Assembly (NCBI GenBank): GCA_000787465.1
Contig: JSYX01000295.1
Span: forward strand, 1-42,145
Origin: Thermomucor indicae-seudaticae
Lineage: Eukaryota > Mucoromycota > Mucoromycetes > Mucorales > Lichtheimiaceae
Reading direction: 5' to 3'
DNA length: 42,145 bases
Part shown: piece after piece, positions 34,029 to 42,145 of the stretch
Numbering within the stretch: the first letter of the stretch is position 1
Layout: each line of letters opens with the position of its first letter
Translations under genes and position numbers: made by a program
Notes under the pieces: model-generated
Seen by the model: the letters and a program-made list of their open reading frames with translations, nothing else
Databases searched by the model: none
What the model was told of the DNA's origin: nothing

Positions 34029-35016
34029 TCATTCTTGGTAGGCTGGTGGTGGTTCAGTTCTTTCTTGGTCAGTCAGCGGATAATAAGCTTCAGCATCGGA
34101 TGTGCCTCGATGAAGTCGTTTATAGACCCATTTTAATCCCGGCATTTGTTTCCACCACTGCTGCTGTTGCCTTCGTACATGTAAATCGTCGTCAAAAGGT
34201 GCTGCTGCCATAGCGATAGATGCCGTACCATCGATGGCTGTTGTTGTTGTCCGTGTAGAAGACCGATTCTTCCATTGACCGATCCAATAATGCACGTTCC
34301 TTATTAGTGCAGCTGCCTGTTGTCTGCCGATAACAAGACAAATCGCGACAGCACCCGTTGCAAGCACAGCCACGACAGCTGAGCGCCACTGATCGCCCAG
34401 CGTCCATTGATGAAGCGTAGCTTCGTAATAAGGCGGTAAGTCGTTGCGGACGGCGCATACCGAATGGTTGGCACAGTGTCCCGGAAGCGCATCCAATCCG
34501 AAAAAACACTCCATGTTGTGGTGGCAAGGTGAACCAACGTTACGTTTCGGCTGACATGTCCTGGTCTTTTTGTCGCAATACGAGAACCGGCTGCAGTTGC
34601 CTATAAGCGCCAGATCGCCTTGTTCAATTACTTCGGGGCCGCGAAAATCCACGTAGCTGTATAGTTCGTCTGACAGCGGAATGGTAATGCACGGCATGTT
34701 GGTATCGTCTTGTGTAATTGGTGGCGAATAGGTAAAGGTCTCGACTGGATTCGGATTCATCTCAAACCCACCGAGGTCTTGTTGTTTTGTTGTTTGAATA
34801 AGCAAACAGAAGCGAGACTCGCGTATGAACCTGGCCCTTACTTCGGTTTTGACACACGAGACCTCGTTCAGTCGCAAAGCAGCTATGGTACGGATAGAAG
34901 GGACAATCGACGGGATCTCGGCAATGCTGTTCCATCCAACTTGTGAACGACAAGTATGTCCAGGAAAGAGATGTGAAACTCAGCAAATTTGGGCAGAAAC
35001 ACTCTGTCTCTCTCAA
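34029..35016 (-). CDS. Single-pass membrane protein with Cys-rich ectodomain and C-terminal PPxY motif
   Basis: Main exon 34777-34029 (stop at 34029) joined through intron 34841-34778 to an upstream exon ending at 34842; phase 1, frame closes. The ectodomain is Cys-rich: HCRDPVDCPFYPYHSC, CSRFSYCDKKTRTC, GSPCHHNMECFF and GHCANHSVC. A hydrophobic segment, SAVVAVLATGAVAICLVI, precedes a basic cytosolic tail with a Gln/Trp-rich stretch and the ending EPPPAYQE. The terminal PPAY is a WW-domain ligand of the kind used by Rsp5/Nedd4 ligases. The N-terminus is unresolved: the upstream frame is open to about 35016 but its only in-frame ATG gives no signal peptide, so a short first exon near 35050 is likely. 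Family not recognised; probably a surface or vacuolar membrane protein (inference). Confidence 0.65.
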
Positions 35017-35068
35017 TGGGGCTAATACAACACGATGCCATTGACGCTTCTAAAATTCAATATTCGTA
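35017..35068. promoter_or_regulatory. Very short divergent intergenic region
   Basis: Only about 50 bp separate the open frame of the PPxY membrane protein (-) from the phosphopantetheinyl transferase ATG (+), so a shared bidirectional promoter, possibly overlapping 5' exons, is likely. No clear TATA box seen. Confidence 0.4.
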
Positions 35069-36086
35069 ATGCCTTCTCGGATTCACCGGGTAATCCAGAA
35101 ACTTCATGCACGAAAACTTTTGCTCCGGGGGCTAATGCCACAATGGTTAGAAAAGTTTATTGAGGCATTGGAATGGTTAACCGAACGCGAACGTCAAGCC
35201 GTCCTACGTTACAAGTTTGACCAAGACAGACAGCTGGCTCTCGGCAGTCAGTTGCTTCGTCGGTATTATTTCGCGCACTATCTAGGATTCGACTGGTCTT
35301 GCTTAAGGTTTAAGGCAGCAACGGCTGGCAAGCCTTTTCTTGACTCTCCTGTAATATCACCCGTTTCATTTTTTACGAACATTTACTGACTGACTGACCT
35401 ATGGAAAGGCAGGCATATCACGGAGAATTCAACTTGTCCCATCATGGCGATTGGGTTATCTTGGGAGCAACCGACGACACGTGCTGTCATGTCGGGGTCG
35501 ATGTGGTCCAGGTCGACTCGAGAGAAGATGCATCGGCATTCATAAACAGCCTTCGACCCCAGGCAAGCCCTCAAACTCAGATTAACCTCACATGCATGGC
35601 TCATTGATGTATATAGCTGGCACCTCAAGAAATTGAAATGATATATCGTGAACAAGAAAAGCCGCTGCATGTCTTTTATGCGCTCTGGGCACTAAAAGAA
35701 AGCTACACGAAAGCAATCGGTGTAGGCCTCTCCTTGGATCCCAGTCACTTGGCCTTCAGTAACAGTCAACGACATGCGAAGGTAATTTCGTCGAGTACGC
35801 AACTTTGAGTAGCTGATCCCCGACGAACGGTTTCCCCCTATAGCCATGGATTGAGCTACTGCATCATAATGATAACGATCTCCACTGGGGATTTCATCTG
35901 AGTTGGCTTGATCAACAATCTATGGCAGTAGTTTGCTGCGGACACGAGTCGAAGACCCTTTTCAAAGACCTAGAGGCTTTTTGCCTGCAAACTCAACCTA
36001 TTGGAAGCTCCTTTGATCCATCATTATCCAGCGTCTTTACACTGGTAACACTGGACGACATCAAAAATGCAGCAGCTGTTCCATAA
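35069..36086 (+). CDS. LYS5: 4'-phosphopantetheinyl transferase (Lys5/AASDHPPT type), 279 aa
   Basis: Exons 35069-35350, 35413-35562, 35617-35781 and 35844-36086; 840 nt close in frame. Motifs: RYKFDQDRQLALGSQLLRRY (substrate-binding helix), EFNLSHHGDWVILGA, the Mg-binding GVDVVQV, and the PPTase signature ALWALKESYTKAIGVGL. The C-terminal region WGFHLSWLDQQSMAVVCC is the usual last strand pair. The enzyme transfers 4'-phosphopantetheine from CoA to a carrier-protein serine. In fungi the Lys5 class activates alpha-aminoadipate reductase (Lys2) for lysine synthesis and may also serve NRPS/PKS proteins. Intron 35563-35616 has a GC donor (CAG then GCAAGC) and AG acceptor. It converges with the P5B ATPase gene, with stops 142 bp apart. 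Confidence 0.93.
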
Positions 36087-36202
36087 TATATTTTGTTCTG
36101 AGTCTTATGAAGTGCGTGATGTATGCTCGTCAACAATGCTGTGCAGCACGTATTGTCCTAAAACCATACATGTCGACCAAATGGATAGAGGCAAATCCGA
36201 TG

Positions 36203-36208
36203 TTTATT
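36203..36208 (-). terminator. Poly(A) signal AATAAA of the P5B ATPase gene
   Basis: AATAAA on the minus strand about 20 nt beyond the stop at 36228-36230, in the convergent intergenic region. Confidence 0.55.
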
Positions 36209-36227
36209 TATGTACAAGTTTTCTGAG

Positions 36228-39200
36228 TCATGACAAGTCTAATATGCCCATTTCATCCATCACCCGTTTGTAAATCTTCTTGTGTTGCTTGCGAGTGGTC
36301 AACGACGTGTAACCTGCTCGTGACTTGCTGCGGATGGCTTTAAATGCTGATGAAATCCATGATGCAAGTTGCGGGAAGATATACTTTTCGCACAACAGAC
36401 TAACCACTAGATTAGCCAGTGCCAAAAAGACAATGAAGAGTCGGAATGAAAATGGGATCGCTTCGAGTTCCAAGAGACTCATGGCCCATGCTGAAGGGTA
36501 TAAGGTGCACCACGTTGTTAGTGTTATCAAGATCGTCAGCGTAAGTACAAGACGTCCTTAAATAGAGCCGATCAAGATTAGAACAGAATCACCTGCAAGA
36601 AAGTGAAACATAGGAAAAGCCCTACCATTTGTCCATAACGGTTGTCTATAAGGTGGCCCAACGCTGAACACAACAGCAATAAGAATATACTGATAACTCG
36701 ACAGAAGAAATAGGATAGTGTTCTCCTGGCATTCAATGTTTTCTCCGTCCGGATCAAAAACCGGCTCCACATACCTAGAGTCAGGACTTAGAAATTGATC
36801 TCGGCTCTCTAGCCTTAGCTACAAAGCTTACCAATCTTGAGTCCGGACAATATAGTACAAGGCTATCTGGAACAATGAATTCACCAAAATCTGTCCGATA
36901 AGCGATGTCAGTACTCTCTTGGACACAAGACTAGCAGTCGGTCGTTTCTTGGCCAAATAGGGCCATGCGCTGGTGTAGCCCACTACAGGTATCAAGCCAT
37001 GTTAGTTGAAATACACCACGTACCATGCAAAAACGTATACGTACTATACACCGCAATTGGCAATATTAAAAACAAGTCGATATACAAGAACTGGAAATCG
37101 CCCAAATTGCTGCCGAAAGAATAAAGAAGCGTCACTGACGTGAATTGGATAATGCTGTACAGCGCCATGTATTTAAAGCAACTGAAGCTGGTGACCAAAG
37201 CAGCTCTTCCTTCCCTGAAAACCCAAGTCATTCAATCCATCGAGTGCTAACTAGCAAAAGCGCATGTATGAGAACACTTACTTGATCACGTCAATGACAC
37301 AAGCTATATCCATGACTTTGCTCGTAAAAGGTGCAGCTACGGACGCTTCGGCCTCGGACAATGATATACCGATATCGCCTGCTTTCAGGGCACCACAGTC
37401 ATTTGCCCCATCTCCACAAAAACCGACGCAGTATCCAATCCTTTGAAGTTCGGATACAAGCTCCTGTTTCTCATCCGGTGACATCCGCGCATAAATGACT
37501 CCTTTTACCAGCATACGGTAAAGAAGTTCGGTAGGAGCATAATCCACCATCCAGCGGAATGCTTCTCCTGTAACGGCAAGATAATAACCACGGCCATAGA
37601 CATCCCTGTGTTGAGGCTACATATAATGAGAAATTACATTCACCAAGACAAAGTAGTTGCGCCGATATCCCACCTCTAAGGTGTCACCATTCAGTTCTTG
37701 GCCTTCGCACATAACGCTCTCCCAGACAATCTGTGAATCTGGTTCGGTGGATGACCCACTCAAAAACCTCGGCGCATAGACTTCTGCCCGTTCCTCAATA
37801 AGGCCGCATTCTCTCGATACGCTGATGGCAGTCAAAACATTGTCGCCTATGATTTATGCGCGTCAACGACAGTCTCACCTCTCAAGATGAAAAGCATGCA
37901 TACCTGTACACATGATTTGCCGGATATTAGCGCTACGCAGCGTAGCAATGGAGGGTATCGTGCGCGCCTTCAACTTGTTTTCGAAAATGATAAAGCCCAA
38001 AAACGTCAGGTTCGACTCAACTTCGTGCCTGAAATTGATAAAGTTTGTTAAGGATGATCTTGTATTGCTGCCCTCCCTTTTCAAAAGGATCCTACCTCTT
38101 AAGTTTGTGCAATTTATGCCACTTCACACCATCCAAACGTCGAGATGCACAAGCAATGACACGGTAGCCTCGGTGCGTATACCAGTACAAAGTCTGCTGA
38201 TAATCTTCGGGCACTAATAATACAGAGCTTATCAGTAAAAGCATTTTAAGACGCTGTAGCGCCCAAAACTTACATGTCTCAGGCCTACAGATGTCTGCCA
38301 TAACTTCTGGGGCTCCCTTCACAAAAATTTCCATGGAAGGGTCTGCTAGTCGACGCACAATAACGCTCATCCGCCGCAGAGCCGATACAAATTCGAACGT
38401 ATGTATAATACCATATTCAATGGGTGGCCGTTCCGAATCACGCTACGGAAGAAAACAGATCCAGTGAGCATTGGTAAAAAAGAGAGTAATAATGACCCAA
38501 AAATGATGTACCAAATGCAGCGACAGCTCTTGTCGTTCACCTGGTGGGCGCACAACAGTAGGCATGATACCAACTTTGGCACTCTTTTTCGCTTGAATAG
38601 CGGCCAATTCACTGCGCATCCTGAGTCCCGAAGAAGTAGCGCCGCTGCTTTCCTCCAACTCCCACTCGGTGTACTCAAACATCTTTAGGTCGAGTGGATC
38701 GCCTATGAGCTCACCGTTGACAATTTTCAACGAATGACATGTCGTCATGGTACGTAAAATCCTGGCCTTGGTGGACTTGGAATCATGATCCTCAGCATTG
38801 ATTCCTTCCAGCGACTTGGTTTCGTCTTCAAATGTTTTGGAACCATCCTCACGTGCCGATACGGATCGTATGCCGTGAATATCAAGCCCGTCTTCCGTAA
38901 GCGTGCCAGTCTTGTCAAAGCACATACAGTCTACTTTGCCTCCAATGTTAACCCTAGGCGGTGAAATACAGAAAATGCCCAGATTCTTCATGCGCTGGAT
39001 GGCAAAACTGGTTCCAATCGACATCGTCGCGGGTAAAGCCGGCGGGACCACGATCGTGATAAGGTCAAGCGCTCTCAGTAACATGGTCTTTTTATCGATC
39101 CCCAGCCGTATAAAGTTGATCGACGATAGCAAAAACCCAATAACAGCTATAAATGATGATGATTTAGCAACAATTCAATACACGGAAACCACCATTACTC

Positions 39201-41287
39201 ATGCTCACCAATGATCGATAATACTCCAATAAACCGAAACGAGTCCCGGTAAAACTTGAAGTTATTCGGCTTTGGGAACAACATGCTCCTCACAAGCGCC
39301 CCTTTCGCAGAATTAAAGCCAGTACGCACGACCATAGCCGTTGCCGGAGCGACATTGCCTCCGCTGCGTACTCGCACCACTTTCGTACCCATAAACAAAA
39401 AGTACTTGTTAATCTCGGCTGGTATGTTGGGCGTTGACAGATTCATCTTCCGGAGTAGAGCATCCGTGACGGGGACTTTGGATACAGGGACTGATTCACC
39501 CGTGAGCATTGACTCATTCAGGATACAATCCCCTGATATCACCAGAGCGTCACATGGTACTGTATGCAGATCTTGAATGTCGATAAGGTCACCTGGTACC
39601 AGATCCACCGAGCTTATGATACGCCCTAGGTTGTATATTGTTAGAGCAACCACGAGCTTGTCAAAAATAAGCCGCTGGAGACGTACATGATCCGTTTCGT
39701 AAAGTTCGTACGCTACATTCAAAGCGCGACATGTCTCGCATCCTTTTCATGTTCTAGGAAGGAGTTAGATACATATACCTGATTATTACTATCCTGCACG
39801 CACCTGTTTTGTTTCAACAAGACTAGTGATAATGCTCACTGCACTGATAACGAAGATACAGAAAGCATAATAATAGTAGTCATCCAAGCTCCAGAGTATA
39901 ATACTGGCAATTTGGAAAACGTAAAAAGGATTCAAAACCTAGAGCGCCCAGTTAGAGGTAATTCCTTATAATAAGCCTGGCTTACTCACTTCATCCGTAA
40001 GCAATTTGGTGGTTGGTTTTTCACGGATGTTAATGAGGTTTGGACCAAAAGCACACAGCCGCTGAAAGTATTTCTCGGTCGTCAATCCACTTTTGATAGA
40101 TTTCACTGATGTCCACTGTGAATCCTTCCAGAATCTAGTATAATATACCAAATGAGAGATATGTCCACAGCCCGTATGGTTCATAGACCCATACCCAACA
40201 ATGAGGAACCGCTGCAATAGAGGATGAAATGCTAATCGAATGTAGCGATATTCCACAAGGATAAGGTGATTCAGTTTTTCATCCATGTTCAGATATCGCT
40301 GGGAACCAGGCGAATCATCGTTCGTGATATTAAGCTCTTCCTTCAGCTGCTCAACCGAGAAAACGGAACCAATTGTACCACCATAAAACTCACGCTGCGG
40401 TCGCAAGATTTCTCGTTCACCGTATTGGTTCTGATAAGGGATTCCCCTCAGTAAACATATCTCCCAAATGCAGATCACCGCAGCAGCAGCGGCCTTACCA
40501 CAAACAGAAGCCATTGGGCTTCGCAGAGTGGGGCTCTTTGTCCAACCCAAGCAACCCACCACTGCGGCATCCATCTGCACAGCAGAGCCACAAGACCAAA
40601 CGAAAAAACCGACATGAGCCGGTACATGAATAATTGCAACCGATCGTAGCGGTATCCTTCAATAACGACTTCAACGTCCTCCTCCAGCAACAGTTGCTGC
40701 CGCCATGGTGGATTGGATGGGTCATTCAAATGATAACCGAGGCCACCAATACGCACTTCATTATTATTAGCTCGGTGTGTTGTTGTTGCTGCTGCTGTTG
40801 GCGGCAATCGAGTACTATCTGCCGCCGCCGCTGAAGCCCGTTTCTGGGTCGTAGTAGTACTACTAGGAATAGGATAGTCTTCTTCGTCTTCACTGCCCGC
40901 GCTCTCTTCATCGCTCGTATTCAGATCCACTTCACTCGTAGTGCCAGATAAAGCTTCTGTATCATCCTCATCGTCGCTTCCACCATCCGTAGTAGTTTCC
41001 GTCTTGCGTCGTCGCCGATAATGAAGGCCTGGGCGCGAGTGACGATCAGCCAGCGATCGGGCGCTCGGCATGCCATGCAGCGAAGACAGAGGGTCGCTGT
41101 GCGGATCCGTAATAGTTATGGGCGGGGTGTGCATGAGGGGCGCAGCAGAATCTCGCCTCAGCTTCTTGGCTGATCCTTGTATGGGTGAAGAACGACTAGA
41201 CAAGACCCCGTCGCTGCTGTGGTGTCGGTCCAAGGGGGATGATGCACCATACCCTGCAATGGTTCGAGTCGAGGGGTTCGTCGACAT
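36228..41287 (-). CDS. YPK9: P5B-type cation/polyamine ATPase (ATP13A/Ypk9 family), 16 exons, 1380 aa
   Basis: Exons (minus): 41287-40499, 40430-40195, 40134-39990, 39938-39804, 39753-39687, 39625-39209, 39146-38512, 38442-38274, 38213-38096, 38028-37904, 37846-37674, 37616-37282, 37214-37045, 36982-36832, 36774-36626, 36556-36228; 4143 nt close in frame. The N-terminus (1-190) is acidic, Ser/Thr-rich and disordered. Then: LVPGDLIDI, actuator motif [13 protein letters not shown]4 motif PPALP (near 632, P5B-type; P5A has PPELP), phosphorylation site [12 protein letters not shown] (Asp near 674), KGAPEVM, hinge [20 protein letters not shown] (near 1071) and six C-terminal spans. Known family role: vacuolar/lysosomal export of polyamines and metal-stress tolerance. 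Exon 7 runs to the donor TTG-GTACAT at 38511, which restores frame with the next exon. Confidence 0.95.
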
Positions 41288-41581
41288 TCGCGTTGTCTAG
41301 TGCAGAAAGGCATGCAAGGCTCGGCGAAAGAGAAAATTGCTGATCTACCAAGCTTTTTCTTGGGCACCTTTTTTTCAAAAAAAAAATGATTTTCTGACTC
41401 CGCTAAAACTATGCGATTGATAAGTAATGCACAATGCTGCTACTTACACTCTTTCCCGAAAGTGATGTCGCATGTTCAATTTTTTTTTGTATTTTTTGTT
41501 AAAGATGTTGCATATTCAGATTATGCCATAGCCCATGATCCACTGCACACAATGTGCAGATATTGGCTTATGAGAAACATT
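41288..41581. other. Upstream region of P5B ATPase and 3' flank of transposon
   Basis: Contains A- and T-homopolymer runs (41371-41387 and 41480-41500). One end of the Tc1-like element should lie here, but its terminal inverted repeat cannot be defined because the other end is outside the window. Confidence 0.4.
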
Positions 41582-42142
41582 TCAGAGTTGCTCTCTGTTG
41601 CGACACTTATCTAAGCATCTATGGGTGTGAGAGACAAAGCCTTCGAAATCAGTTAACCTTACGCTATTGCAAGCTTCACTAATTCTGGTCATGAGTGTCT
41701 CCTCCTTCAAGAACCTGTGACGCTTAACTTTGCTCTTGACAACTGACCAGAACTGTTCAATGGGGTTGAGCTCAGGAGAGTATGAAGGCAGATAGGCATA
41801 CCGATAGCCACAGGATGTGATATACTTGGCTATATCTGCAGACTTATGGATAGGAGCATTATCCATTACAAGATAGTGCCCTTTCATCTGTGGATACATA
41901 TCCATTTTATCCATCGTAGCCTTCAGGAAGCTAAGATAATGACCCGTTACAGTTTCTGTGTTCGTTAACTCAGGCTGACCTCGCTTCCTTTTTTTGGCTG
42001 GCGGCTGTGGAAGTCTCAGGCTGCACTTAATCACACCCGAAGCAGATATCGCGCCCAAGATGGTAGTCGTTCGCGCTCGTGTTGTGGGCACTGTGACCAC
42101 TGCAGGCAACCCCTTCTTTGACCAAGCCATACTGCGCTTCAT
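41582..42142 (-). mobile_element. Tc1/mariner-type (DDE) transposase, 3' part, cut by window edge
   Basis: The frame is open to the right edge, so the start at 42142 is not the real N-terminus. Visible motifs: MKRSMAWSKKG (which in Tc1-like enzymes directly follows the first catalytic Asp, here outside the window), YLVMDNAPIHKS with the second Asp, and YLPSYSPELNPIEQFWSVVK with the third acidic residue in NPIEQ. The C-terminus is normal and the frame unbroken in the window, so the copy may be intact or recently inserted. Such enzymes excise and reinsert the element at TA sites (family knowledge). Confidence 0.9.
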
Positions 42143-42145
42143 GTT

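Overview
The window looks like nuclear DNA from an early-diverging filamentous fungus, most likely Mucoromycota (Mucorales-like). The genes are eukaryotic and rich in short introns (about 50-80 nt, GT-AG with some GC-AG). TATA boxes and AATAAA signals are close to the genes, and the proteins resemble fungal members of conserved families. The organism is inferred from protein content; no marker gene was compared. Exon models were built by hand from splice motifs and reading-frame closure. Where I say the model closes in frame, the summed exon lengths are an exact multiple of three and end in a stop.

Layout. 1-814 (-): 5' part of RVB2/RUVBL2, cut by the window edge, with an ATG-only first exon and a 12-nt microexon. 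1871-2125 and 3558-3848 (-): tandem paralogous small proteins sharing a C-terminal motif and an upstream promoter motif. 5952-10302 (-): ten-exon class-II DYRK kinase. 12321-12576 (-): tiny spliced gene or ncRNA. 12948-13450 (+): BolA protein. 13612-15091 (-): decayed nonaspanin (TM9SF/EMP70) pseudogene. 15266-16165 (+): TCTP. 16602-18602 (+): microcephalin-like BRCT protein followed by about ten 138-bp tandem repeats in which one segment appears intronic in some copies and coding in others. 18640-20140 (+): decayed unidentified locus. 21538-22031 (+): WD-repeat-like fragment. 24025-26684 (-): eleven-exon HRD3/SEL1L-like ERAD protein without a C-terminal membrane anchor. 28609-33795 (+): BRWD/PHIP-type WD40-bromodomain protein. 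34029-35016 (-): single-pass membrane protein with a C-terminal PPxY motif, closely divergent from 35069-36086 (+), a Lys5/AASDHPPT-type phosphopantetheinyl transferase. 36228-41287 (-): sixteen-exon P5B ATPase (ATP13A/Ypk9). 41582-42142 (-): 3' part of a Tc1/mariner-type transposase at the right edge.

The intact genes are mostly housekeeping and do not form one pathway. The most unusual part is the 13.6-22 kb stretch: a pseudogene, an exon-intron tandem repeat array and decayed fragments between well-conserved genes. The tandem small-protein pair at 1.9-3.9 kb and the paired CCG-N4-CGG palindromes at 12.6-12.8 kb are the other candidates for undescribed biology.
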